In this document: positions 39,444 through 47,228 of the stretch, one piece after another | Layout of the letters: each line of letters starts with the position of its first letter | Numbering within the stretch: the stretch's first letter is position 1 | NCBI RefSeq assembly: GCF_009496005.1 | Contig: NZ_WIBF01000014.1 | Span: 54,157-118,156 of the forward strand | Direction: 5' to 3' | Length of the DNA stretch: 64,000 bases | From: Tritonibacter litoralis | GTDB taxonomy: Bacteria > Pseudomonadota > Alphaproteobacteria > Rhodobacterales > Rhodobacteraceae | Translations under genes and position numbers: made by a program | Notes under the pieces: model-generated | The model's input: only the letters and a program-made list of their open reading frames with translations | The model's database searches: none | Told to the model about the DNA's origin: nothing

Positions 39444-40652
39444 TCACCCTATGACGTTAAACGCGGGACCATAGGGGTATTTGGTGATGTTGTCATTCCC
39501 CTCATCGGTGATGATCAGGATGTCGTGTTCGCGATATCCGCCTGCACCGGCTTCGCCGTTGGCAATGGTCAACATCGGCTCCATTGAGATTACCATGCCC
39601 GGTTCCAGAACTGTGTTGATATCCTCGCGCAGTTCCAGCCCTGCTTCACGGCCATAATAATGCGACAGAACGCCAAACGAATGCCCGTACCCAAAGGTCC
39701 GATATTGCAGCAGATCCCGTTCCGTAAAAAATCCGTTGATCTGCTCGGTCACCTCAGAACAGCGCGCGCCGGGTTTCAGAAGAGACATGCCATATTCATG
39801 GGCCGCCACATTGGCCTGCCAAACCTCAAGGCTCGCCTCATCCACCTCACCCACAAACATCGTCCGTTCAAGCGCGGTGTAATAGGCCGAAATCATGGGG
39901 AATGTGTTCAGCGACAGAATATCGCCACGCTCTAGCTTGCGGGCGGTTACCGGATTATGCGCGCCGTCTGTGTTGATACCGGACTGAAACCAGACCCAGG
40001 TGTCGCGGTATTCTGCATCCGGAAACCGCTTGGCGATCTCCAACTCCATTGCGTCCCGACCGGCCATGGCGACGTCAATTTCACGCACGCCTTCTTTGAC
40101 GGCATCCCGGATCGCAAAGCCCCCCACATCCGCCACGGCGGCACCTGCGCGGATCAGCTCGATCTCTGCCGGGGACTTGCGCATACGCTGCTGCATGGTT
40201 GCCTCAAACAGATCCACCGTTTCAGAGGGTTTCAAAAAGCTTTTGAGCTTTTCCAGCTGAAGCAAGGTCAGGTGGTCGCTTTCATAGCCAATACTGATGC
40301 CTTCTCCGGCGACCGAGACGATGGCGCGCCAGAAGTTGTCGCGCTGCCAATCCGTATAGGTGATATTGTCGCAAAACGACCGCCGCCACGGCTGGCCTGC
40401 GTCAATGCCGGCGCTGATTGTGACCGCCGCATCTGCGGTCACCACCAGCCCATATGGGCGGCCAAAAGCGCAATAGGTAAAGCCAGAGTAATACGAGATA
40501 TTGTGCATCGAGGTGAAGACCGCCGCCTTTACCCCCTTGCTCGCCATCAATTGGCGTAGGGTGTGAATGCGCGCTTCATACTCTGTGACTGAAAACTGCA
40601 ACGGCGCTTTTTCACCGTTGTGATACCGATACATATCAGGACGTGCAGCCAT
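39444..40652 (-). CDS. Creatinase (creatine amidinohydrolase)
   Basis: The 402-aa 'pita-bread' fold hydrolase closely resembles Pseudomonas creatinase. Landmarks include HNISYYSGFTYCAFGRPY, QPWRRS, TYTDWQRDNF, FQSGINTDGAHNPVT with the catalytic His at residue 232 (same number as the P. putida enzyme), YTALERTMF, LQYRTFGYGHSFG.LSHYYGREAGLEL, and SMEPM. It splits creatine to sarcosine and urea without a metal. The ATG at 40652 has AAGGAAGGA. It is divergent from an aldehyde dehydrogenase; no sarcosine oxidase is present here. Confidence 0.9.
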   Translation of the reverse strand: MAARPDMYRYHNGEKAPLQFSVTEYEARIHTLRQLMASKGVKAAVFTSMHNISYYSGFTYCAFGRPYGLVVTADAAVTISAGIDAGQPWRRSFCDNITYTDWQRDNFWRAIVSVAGEGISIGYESDHLTLLQLEKLKSFLKPSETVDLFEATMQQRMRKSPAEIELIRAGAAVADVGGFAIRDAVKEGVREIDVAMAGRDAMELEIAKRFPDAEYRDTWVWFQSGINTDGAHNPVTARKLERGDILSLNTFPMISAYYTALERTMFVGEVDEASLEVWQANVAAHEYGMSLLKPGARCSEVTEQINGFFTERDLLQYRTFGYGHSFGVLSHYYGREAGLELREDINTVLEPGMVISMEPMLTIANGEAGAGGYREHDILIITDEGNDNITKYPYGPAFNVIG

Positions 40653-40714
40653 GCTGGATCCTTCCTTTCGACAAAGAAAGCTCCCGGCGTTCAGGAATAC
40701 TGTGGAACCGGTCC

Positions 40715-40864
40715 ATGACGACAAGGATCCCCCTGCCCTGTCATGTGGCGACGCCATCGCCGGACCGTGCCCCTATTGAGGCGATGATCGCCCAAAAACT
40801 CAAGGAAGAATTTGAACACACGTTCCCTTGTGCTGCGAAAGAACAGGCAATTGCACATTTCTAG
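40715..40864 (+). CDS. Possible small ORF in the creatinase-dehydrogenase gap (weak)
   Basis: The 325-bp gap between the divergent genes 39444-40652 and 40978-42453 has one short frame. It encodes 49 residues starting MTTRIPLPC with a helical, charged end (IEAMIAQKLKEEFEHTFP). A weak GGAA site precedes it, and I recognise no family. The rest of the gap should hold promoters for both genes. It could well be non-coding. Confidence 0.2.
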   Translation: MTTRIPLPCHVATPSPDRAPIEAMIAQKLKEEFEHTFPCAAKEQAIAHF

Positions 40865-40977
40865 CGCGAAACAACTGGCTTTACGGGCCCACACAAACTG
40901 GAGTTAGTATCGCTTGTAGACATTGCCTAACATCTTTGGTCTCGATGCGCCAAACCGTATACAAGGACATCCTCCTC

Positions 40978-42453
40978 ATGACCCAAACCGCGACCGATCT
41001 GAAATCTCTGCTTGCAGACCCCACCTTGCTGGAATCCCGTGCCTATGTCGGCGGTCAGTTTGTCGACGGCGATCTTCCCGCCTTTGACGTTGTGAACCCC
41101 GCGCGCGGCGATGTGGTGGCACAGATGACCGATCTGTCCCGCGCGCAAGTAGCGGGTGCCATTGCACAGGCAGAAGCCGCACAAAAAGACTGGGCGAAAT
41201 GGACGGGCAAGGAACGCGCCGCGATCTTGCGCAAATGGTTTGATCTGATGATGGAGAACCAGGAAGATCTGGCCATCATTTTGACAGCGGAAATGGGCAA
41301 ACCGCTGGCCGAGGCGCGCGGAGAGATCGCCTATGGCGCTTCATTCATTGAATTCTTTGCCGAAGAGGCCAAGCGGATCTATGGGGAGACAATCCCAGGT
41401 CATCAACGCGACAAGCGCATCACCGTTATGAAACAACCCATCGGTGTTGCCGCGTCGATTACCCCCTGGAACTTCCCGAACGCAATGATCACCCGCAAGG
41501 CAGGCCCGGCACTGGCGGCAGGCTGCGCCTTTGTCGCGCGCCCGTCTGAGGAAACGCCATTGTCGGCAACCGCGCTTGCCGTGCTGGCAGATCGCGCAGG
41601 CATTCCGGCAGGTGTGTTTAATGTGGTCCCCAGCCTCAACGCGTCCGAAATCGGCAAAGAGTTCTGTGAAAATGATGCAGTGCGCAAGCTCACCTTTACC
41701 GGGTCGACCAATGTGGGTCGGATCCTGCTGCGTCAGGCCGCTGACAGCGTGATGAAATGTTCGATGGAGCTGGGCGGCAACGCGCCGTTTATCGTGTTTG
41801 ACGACGCCGATCTCGATGCGGCCGTCGAGGGCGCGATTATGTGCAAGTTCCGCAACAACGGGCAGACCTGTGTCTGCGCAAATCGGATCTATGTGCAGGC
41901 CGGTGTATATGATGAATTCGCCGAGAAACTGCGCGCCAAAGTGGCCGAGATGAAAGTCGGCGACGGCTTTGAAGGTGACACAGCCTTTGGCCCGCTGATC
42001 AACGCCAAAGCGGTGACAAAGGTCGAAGAACATATCGCCGACGCCACCGCCAAAGGAGGCACCGTTATTCTGGGCGGCAACCGGTCTGACCTGGGAGGAA
42101 CCTTCTTTGAGCCGACCATCATCACCGGTGCCACAACGGATATGGTCTTTGCCACCGATGAAACCTTTGGCCCGATGGCACCGTTGTTCAAGTTCGAGGA
42201 CGAGGACGCGGTGATCGCCATGGCTAATGACACGATCTTTGGTCTGGCCTCTTATTTCTATGCCAAGGATCTGAGCCGCGTCTACAAAGTGGCCGAAGCG
42301 CTGGAGTATGGAATCGTGGGCGTCAACACCGGCATTATCTCAACCGAGATGGCCCCGTTTGGCGGCGTCAAACAATCCGGCCTTGGACGCGAAGGTAGTC
42401 ACCACGGGATTGAGGACTACCTAGAGATGAAATACATCTGCATGTCCGTATAA
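40978..42453 (+). CDS. gabD: NAD(P)-dependent succinate-semialdehyde dehydrogenase-like ALDH
   Basis: The 491-aa aldehyde dehydrogenase contains TPWNFPNAMITRKAGPALAAGC, the general base in MELGGNAPF and the catalytic cysteine in NNGQTCVCANR. FGLASYFYAKD and the C-terminal GIISTEMAPFGGVKQSGLGREG are typical of GabD. It oxidises succinate semialdehyde (or a similar acid semialdehyde) to succinate. The ATG at 40978 has AAGGAC; an upstream in-frame ATG at 40945 is possible. Terminator-like hairpin follows. Confidence 0.88.
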   Translation: MTQTATDLKSLLADPTLLESRAYVGGQFVDGDLPAFDVVNPARGDVVAQMTDLSRAQVAGAIAQAEAAQKDWAKWTGKERAAILRKWFDLMMENQEDLAIILTAEMGKPLAEARGEIAYGASFIEFFAEEAKRIYGETIPGHQRDKRITVMKQPIGVAASITPWNFPNAMITRKAGPALAAGCAFVARPSEETPLSATALAVLADRAGIPAGVFNVVPSLNASEIGKEFCENDAVRKLTFTGSTNVGRILLRQAADSVMKCSMELGGNAPFIVFDDADLDAAVEGAIMCKFRNNGQTCVCANRIYVQAGVYDEFAEKLRAKVAEMKVGDGFEGDTAFGPLINAKAVTKVEEHIADATAKGGTVILGGNRSDLGGTFFEPTIITGATTDMVFATDETFGPMAPLFKFEDEDAVIAMANDTIFGLASYFYAKDLSRVYKVAEALEYGIVGVNTGIISTEMAPFGGVKQSGLGREGSHHGIEDYLEMKYICMSV

Positions 42454-42487
42454 TACCCTGGTGTTGTTACAATAACTTCACCATTAA

Positions 42488-42518
42488 AGGCCGCGGTTTT
42501 TCAACCACCGCGGTCTTT
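42488..42518 (+). terminator. Probable terminator of the aldehyde dehydrogenase gene
   Basis: CCGCGGT and ACCGCGG arms with a short T-containing tail (TCTTTC), 35-65 bases after the stop. The T-run is weak. Confidence 0.6.
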
Positions 42519-42600
42519 CATATAAGTGAAACAATTCTTTCGCACAGCTGTTACAATTCAGGCGTCATCTCCCTCCCGTATTCAACTTGGGAGACACCGG

Positions 42601-44778
42601 ATGTCCGCGCGCTTTATCTGCCTGACATCGGCCCTGGCCCTGACTGCTGTTCAGGCCTCGGCTGAAATGAATTTCAACCGCATCGCTTCTTTCCCGGTCA
42701 TCAAGAACATGGCCGAAGGTGAAGACACCAAACGCGAAAGCTCGCCCGAGATCATCGACGCGACTGCGGATGGCATGACCCTCGTCTACACCGACAGCCC
42801 GCTGGGCGCTCTGGGCATGATCGACATCACCGACCCGGCAAATCCGGCCCCAAAGGGCAACATCGATCTGGGTGGTGAGCCTACATCTGTTGCGATTGTT
42901 GGCACCACAGCCTACGTCGGTGTGAACACCTCTGAAAGCTACACGCAGCCCTCTGGCTTCCTGAAAGCCATCGACACCAACACCGGTGCCGAAGTTGCGG
43001 CCTGTGACTTGGGTGGCCAGCCCGACAGCGTTGCCAAAGCAAAGGACGGCTCGTTCATCTCTGTTGCGATCGAGAACGAGCGTGACGAAGACCTGAACGA
43101 CGGTGTCATCCCACAGCTGCCTGCAGGCAACCTGGTGATGATCAACACCACCGAGGGCGGCCTGGACTGTTCCTCCATGAAAATGGTTGACCTGACTGGT
43201 CTGGCGGACATCGCAGGTTCCGACCCCGAGCCCGAGTATGTCTCGATCAACGGTCTGGGCGAAACCGTCATCACCCTGCAGGAAAACAACCACATGGTTG
43301 TTGTGTCCAAAGACGGCGAAGTTCTGAACCACTTCTCGGCCGGTGCTGTTGATCTGAAAGACATCGACGCCACCGACGAGCGCGGCGCGCTGATCTTCAC
43401 CGAGAGCCAAGACGGCCGCCTGCGCGAGCCGGATGCGGTCACCTGGATCGATGACACCCATTTTGCGATTGCAAACGAAGGTGACTACAACGGTGGTTCG
43501 CGTGGCTGGACCATCTTCAACAAAGATGGCACCGTTGTTTACGAAAGCGGCACCGACTTTGAAAAAGCCATCATCCAAATCGGCCACTACCCGGACAAAC
43601 GCTCTGACTCCAAAGGGGTTGAGCCTGAATCCGTGACCTTTGGCGAATTTGGCGGCACACCTTACGTATTTGTTGGTGCTGAGCGCGCCTCTGTTGTTGG
43701 CGTTTACGACGTGACAGACCCAGCAAACCCGGTTCTGAAGCAGCTGCTGTCCTCGGGTGTTGGCCCAGAAGGTTATGTCACCATTCCTGAGCGTAACCTG
43801 CTGGTCTCCGCAAACGAAAAAGACCTGATCGAAGACGGCGGCGCACGGGCTCACGTGATGCTGTTTGAATATCAGGACGCACCGGCACAGTACCCGCACC
43901 TGACTTCCGAAGGCGCAGATGAGCTGATCGGTTGGGGCGCGATCTCTGGCATGGTTGCCGACGAAGACGGCATGATCTACGCGGTGAACGACAGCTTCTA
44001 CAGCTTCCAGCCGTCGATTTTCAAGATCGATCCGTCCCAGACCCCGGCGCGCATTGTGGACGTGATCCGCGTGCACCGTGCCAACGGTCAGCCCGCCCAG
44101 AAACTGGACCTGGAAGGCATCACCCTGGACGGCAAAGGTGGCTTCTGGCTGGCATCTGAAGGCCGCACCGACCGCGCGATCCCGCACGCGCTGTATCACG
44201 TGACTGCAGAGGGTCTGATCAAAGGCCACAAGCAAGAGTTCGGCCTGCCCGCAGAGCTGATGGCTGTTGAGAAGCGCTTTGGCTTTGAAGGCATCACCAA
44301 AATCGGCGACACCCTGTGGATGGCCGTTCAGCGTGAATGGAAAGACGACCCCAAAAACCACGTGAAACTGGTGGCCTACAACACCGAGACCAAAGAATGG
44401 GGTGCTGTGCACTATCCCAAAGCGGAGCCTGCAAAAGGCTGGACTGGCCTGTCCGAGATCGTCGCACACGGTGACTATGTTTACGTCATCGAGCGTGACA
44501 ACCAGCATGACGATCGCGCCGTGACCAAGAAGGTTTACCGCATCCCTGCCGCCGAAATGGTTCCGGCTGCACTGGGTGGTGAGCTGCCAGTGGTTTCAAA
44601 AGAGCTGGTGCGCGACCTGCTGCCCGACCTGAAGTCGACCGGCGGTTATGTTCTGGACAAGGTCGAAGGCCTGGCGATCCTGAAAGACGGCACAGCGTTT
44701 GTCTCCACCGACAACGACGGTGTGGACGACAGCTCGGGTGAGACCATGTTCTGGACCATCGGCAACGTCGCAAACTAA
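42601..44778 (+). CDS. Exported beta-propeller protein with phytase-like/esterase-like C-terminal domain
   Basis: The 725-aa precursor has a signal peptide (MSARFICLTSALALTAVQASA). Residues ~25-430 are beta-propeller-like, with choice-of-anchor/alkaline-phosphatase-associated repeats (VTDPANPVLKQ, VGPEGYV). Residues ~440-720 match the 'esterase-like activity of phytase' domain (YAVNDSFYS, DLEGITLD..GGFWLASEGRTDRAIPH, VEGLAILKDGTAFVSTDNDG). It is probably periplasmic and may hydrolyse phosphoesters. Codon use is strongly biased, unlike its neighbours, hinting at high expression. The start has GGGAG 8 nt upstream. Confidence 0.82.
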   Translation: MSARFICLTSALALTAVQASAEMNFNRIASFPVIKNMAEGEDTKRESSPEIIDATADGMTLVYTDSPLGALGMIDITDPANPAPKGNIDLGGEPTSVAIVGTTAYVGVNTSESYTQPSGFLKAIDTNTGAEVAACDLGGQPDSVAKAKDGSFISVAIENERDEDLNDGVIPQLPAGNLVMINTTEGGLDCSSMKMVDLTGLADIAGSDPEPEYVSINGLGETVITLQENNHMVVVSKDGEVLNHFSAGAVDLKDIDATDERGALIFTESQDGRLREPDAVTWIDDTHFAIANEGDYNGGSRGWTIFNKDGTVVYESGTDFEKAIIQIGHYPDKRSDSKGVEPESVTFGEFGGTPYVFVGAERASVVGVYDVTDPANPVLKQLLSSGVGPEGYVTIPERNLLVSANEKDLIEDGGARAHVMLFEYQDAPAQYPHLTSEGADELIGWGAISGMVADEDGMIYAVNDSFYSFQPSIFKIDPSQTPARIVDVIRVHRANGQPAQKLDLEGITLDGKGGFWLASEGRTDRAIPHALYHVTAEGLIKGHKQEFGLPAELMAVEKRFGFEGITKIGDTLWMAVQREWKDDPKNHVKLVAYNTETKEWGAVHYPKAEPAKGWTGLSEIVAHGDYVYVIERDNQHDDRAVTKKVYRIPAAEMVPAALGGELPVVSKELVRDLLPDLKSTGGYVLDKVEGLAILKDGTAFVSTDNDGVDDSSGETMFWTIGNVAN

Positions 44779-44831
44779 TTCAACGTGATGCGGGGCTGAA
44801 ACCGGCCCCGCACCATTGGTTTAGACACAAC

Positions 44832-44859
44832 AAAAAAGCCCGCCAATCGGCGGGCTTTG
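44832..44859. terminator. Bidirectional terminator between the phytase-like gene and hsp20
   Basis: AAAGCCCGCC and GGCGGGCTTT form the stem with a four-base loop; A-run on one side and a TTTG end on the other. The minus-strand T-run (hsp20 side) is the stronger. Confidence 0.87.
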
Positions 44860-44877
44860 TCGTGCTATGCGCCGCGA

Positions 44878-45342
44878 TCAGTTGACCGCTTTGGCCTCGA
44901 TCTCTGCCGTCTCGGGCAGCTGGCCATTGATGGCAATCCGGCGGGGTTTCAGCGCTTCGGGCACTTCGCGCTGCAGTTCGATGTGCAACATGCCATCCGC
45001 ATGGCTGGCACCGGTCACCCGGATGTGGTCCGCCAGCGTAAAGCGGCGTTCAAAGGCACGGGTGGCGATCCCACGATGCAAATAACTGCGCTCACCATCT
45101 TGTTCGGCCTTTCTGGCGGCAATGATCAGCGCGTTTTCCTTGACCTCAACGCTCAGCTCAGCTTCCGAGAAGCCAGCAACGGCAATTGAGATCCGATAAG
45201 CATCTGCAGCGGTTTTTTCAATGTTATAAGGAGGGTAGCTTGGCTGGGACCCGTCGGCAGTCAAGGCCCGGTCCATCAGATCCGCGATTTGGTCAAAACC
45301 AATGGTCGCGCGGTGAAGCGGCGCGAAATCAAACGTACGCAT
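44878..45342 (-). CDS. Small heat-shock protein Hsp20 (IbpA-like)
   Basis: The 154-aa alpha-crystallin-type chaperone starts MRTFDFAPLHRATIGFDQIADLMDRA. It contains PPYNIEKTAADAYRISIAVAGFSEAELSVEV and the alpha-crystallin core RSYLHRGIATRAFERRFTLADHIRVTGASHADGMLHIEL. It binds unfolding proteins during heat stress. Predicted control has two layers: an RpoH-type promoter (45442-45471) and a ROSE-like hairpin over the ribosome-binding site (45350-45370). Confidence 0.93.
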   Translation of the reverse strand: MRTFDFAPLHRATIGFDQIADLMDRALTADGSQPSYPPYNIEKTAADAYRISIAVAGFSEAELSVEVKENALIIAARKAEQDGERSYLHRGIATRAFERRFTLADHIRVTGASHADGMLHIELQREVPEALKPRRIAINGQLPETAEIEAKAVN

Positions 45343-45349
45343 GTCGTTT

Positions 45350-45370
45350 TATCCTCTTTCAAGAGCGATA
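45350..45370 (-). promoter_or_regulatory. ROSE-like RNA thermometer hairpin over the hsp20 ribosome-binding site
   Basis: In the transcript UAUC-G-CUCU pairs with AGAG-GAUA around a UGAA loop. This gives 8 base pairs with one unpaired G opposite the Shine-Dalgarno AGAGGA. A bulged G facing the Shine-Dalgarno (UYGCU anti-SD) is the hallmark of ROSE elements in alphaproteobacterial hsp20 leaders. The start codon is 8 nt further on. Confidence 0.72.
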
Positions 45371-45441
45371 TATGTCAGTGCCTTCCCCAGGGGACAGGCG
45401 GTTTAAACATCCAGGCCCCACCTTGGGCGACCCGAACACAA

Positions 45442-45471
45442 CCGACATAAGCGCATTCAAAGAGGTTTCAA
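45442..45471 (-). promoter_or_regulatory. Predicted RpoH (sigma-32) promoter of hsp20
   Basis: On the minus strand TTGAAA is followed after 14 bp by CTTATGTCGG, which fits the alphaproteobacterial heat-shock -10 pattern CyTATnTnnG. It overlaps the stop codon of the upstream protease gene and leaves a leader of roughly 90-95 nt. Confidence 0.62.
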
Positions 45472-46283
45472 CCGCCGGGACGGACAAATTTCGCGCTGCT
45501 GCGCGCGCCGCCGGTTTGCCGCACAGCAGTTGCGGGACCAACAGGTGCTGTGACACGGTTGCGGCGCATCTGCGCTTTGAGCTCAGCAACCCGTTCAGGT
45601 AGTGCCATTCCATAGGGTATCCTGCGCCCGTTCGAAATGCGATGACCAGAGATGATGGACACAATACGCCCGCGGCCGCCTACCTTGGAAAACACTGGTG
45701 AACCCGAGGAGCCAGGGGCCGTAGAGCAATCAAAGTCATACAGATCTCGATAACGGTCGACAATTGCGCAGTGTTTCTGCCGTGACGGCGCACCAGAGCG
45801 ACCACGGCCATAGGATGTAATCGAGATATCATCTCCGAAATCCTTGCCCGAGTGCAGAATAAACGGATCCGCGATTGTTGTACTGATCGGATCGCGCAAG
45901 CGGATCAGCGCAACATCATGGCGCACCCTGTCCCAGCTTCTTTTCCCGTTCGCGAGATATTTCGGATGGGCTTCGACCTGCAGCGCCTGACGTTCGGCGA
46001 GTGCTACACCGTCACTGAGCCCTGCGCGAAACGTAATCTTGTCCGCCGGGAGCAGCTTACCGTCTTTCCCGTAAACGCAATGCGCCGCGGTGAGCACCAA
46101 ATCAGTTTCGATCAGCGTCGCGGTGCAATAGCCCAGACCGGAAAGATCAAGCCGCCCGACGGCTTCCCACCCCAATAGATCACCGCGTTGGGTCAACCGG
46201 CGCAACCCACTGGTTTCGGCCATGCTGGACTGCACAAGGCAAAACAAGCCAAGCACCGCCCATATTACCACGCGCCACATCAT
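45468..46283 (-). CDS. Trypsin-like serine protease, copy 2 of a tandem pair
   Basis: The 271-aa exported protease has a signal peptide ending near SSMA. The S1/V8-type triad is His68 (LTAAHC), Asp123 (RHDVALIRL) and Ser193 (GSSGSPV). The C-terminus ends SAKFVRPGG, echoing GAKFVKP in its upstream paralogue. Substrate unknown; acts in the periplasm or outside. Its ATG overlaps the stop of the other protease by 4 bp. Confidence 0.87.
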   Translation of the reverse strand: MMWRVVIWAVLGLFCLVQSSMAETSGLRRLTQRGDLLGWEAVGRLDLSGLGYCTATLIETDLVLTAAHCVYGKDGKLLPADKITFRAGLSDGVALAERQALQVEAHPKYLANGKRSWDRVRHDVALIRLRDPISTTIADPFILHSGKDFGDDISITSYGRGRSGAPSRQKHCAIVDRYRDLYDFDCSTAPGSSGSPVFSKVGGRGRIVSIISGHRISNGRRIPYGMALPERVAELKAQMRRNRVTAPVGPATAVRQTGGARSSAKFVRPGG

Positions 46284-47101
46284 GGCTTTACGAACTTGGC
46301 ACCGGTTTCGGCAGGCGCATCGCCGACGCGCACACGCCGCACGCCGACTGGCGCCTGAAACCGGCCCCCCTGCGGCGCGGCCAGATTGGCGCGCAACAGG
46401 TCCAGATCCTCCGCAAGCGAGGCCCCAAGTGACACGCGCTCCCCTTTGACTTCTGCCTTGGCAGAAATCACCGAGACGATGCGCGGCGTGTCAGTTTCAA
46501 ACGAAAAGACCGGCGCACCTGATGAGCCAAAATCCACATCACAAGACATCACCAACACCCCGCTTTGGCGGGCCATCACACCGCAGACTTCCTGCAGCGA
46601 CGGCACCTCGGCCCTGTCATGGGCATATGAGACCACACCGATCTTGTCCCCTTTGCGCGGGCGTGCGTCGGTCTCGAACGGTTTGACCGTGGTGTTTCGG
46701 ATCGGGCGTTGCAGTTGCAACAGGGCAATGTCATTGCGCACCCGGTCCGATGAAACCTCGTCATCATAGACATAAGATGGGTGCACCGTGGCACGTTCCA
46801 CCGACCGATAGGCCGATGCGCGCCCATTGCGCCATCCGGCCAGGAATTCAATGGTTGTGGGGTCCAAGGCGGTGCGCGTGTCGGGATTGTACAAACAATG
46901 CGCCGCAGTCAAAACCAGATCCGGCGCGATCAATGCACCGGTGCACAGACCTTGGCCGTTCAGATCAAGACGCCCAACCGCGTCCCAGGCCCGTCCCGCA
47001 TCCAATGTCTCCAACCGCTGCAAATGGCTGTCCTGCGCCACACTGGTCGTGGCCAACCCACCCAGCAGCAACGCTGCAATAGCTTGCTTAAATGCACGCA
47101 C
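46280..47101 (-). CDS. Trypsin-like serine protease, copy 1 of a tandem pair
   Basis: The exported protease of about 273 aa has a signal peptide (ALLLGGLATTSVAQ). The triad motifs are LTAAHC, RNDIALLQL and GSSGAPV. It shares WDAVGRLDL.G.G.CT..LI..DLVLTAAHC with copy 2, so the two are tandem duplicates. I prefer the GTG at 47101 with GGGAG 10 nt upstream; a TTG at 47116 also opens the frame. An inverted repeat with a CtrA-type site lies 76-114 bp upstream. Confidence 0.86.
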   Translation of the reverse strand: MRAFKQAIAALLLGGLATTSVAQDSHLQRLETLDAGRAWDAVGRLDLNGQGLCTGALIAPDLVLTAAHCLYNPDTRTALDPTTIEFLAGWRNGRASAYRSVERATVHPSYVYDDEVSSDRVRNDIALLQLQRPIRNTTVKPFETDARPRKGDKIGVVSYAHDRAEVPSLQEVCGVMARQSGVLVMSCDVDFGSSGAPVFSFETDTPRIVSVISAKAEVKGERVSLGASLAEDLDLLRANLAAPQGGRFQAPVGVRRVRVGDAPAETGAKFVKP

Positions 47102-47176
47102 CCTTTGCGCTCCCAATAGTCCACTTACTTAAATCACCTTGCAACTTTTGCGGGCGAGTGGGGCGAAAATGGGGCA

Positions 47177-47215
47177 AGTCACAGGTTTTAAAAAGCTGTT
47201 AACACGCCTGTGACT
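47177..47215. promoter_or_regulatory. Inverted repeat enclosing a full CtrA-type motif
   Basis: AGTCACAGG (47177-47185) and CCTGTGACT (47207-47215) are perfect arms. Within the 21-bp spacer TTAA-N7-TTAAC (47188-47203) matches the CtrA consensus exactly. It lies after glcF and before the protease operon (both on the minus strand). It could be a regulatory site for the proteases or, as RNA, a stem-loop ending glcF. Confidence 0.55.
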
Positions 47216-47228
47216 GTATTTAAGCGCT

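Noticed and set aside
42565..44508. A 647-codon open frame on the minus strand opposite the phytase-like gene
   Set aside because: It is an antisense shadow produced by the strong codon bias of the plus gene, which has a signal peptide and recognisable domains. The antisense product looks like no known protein.
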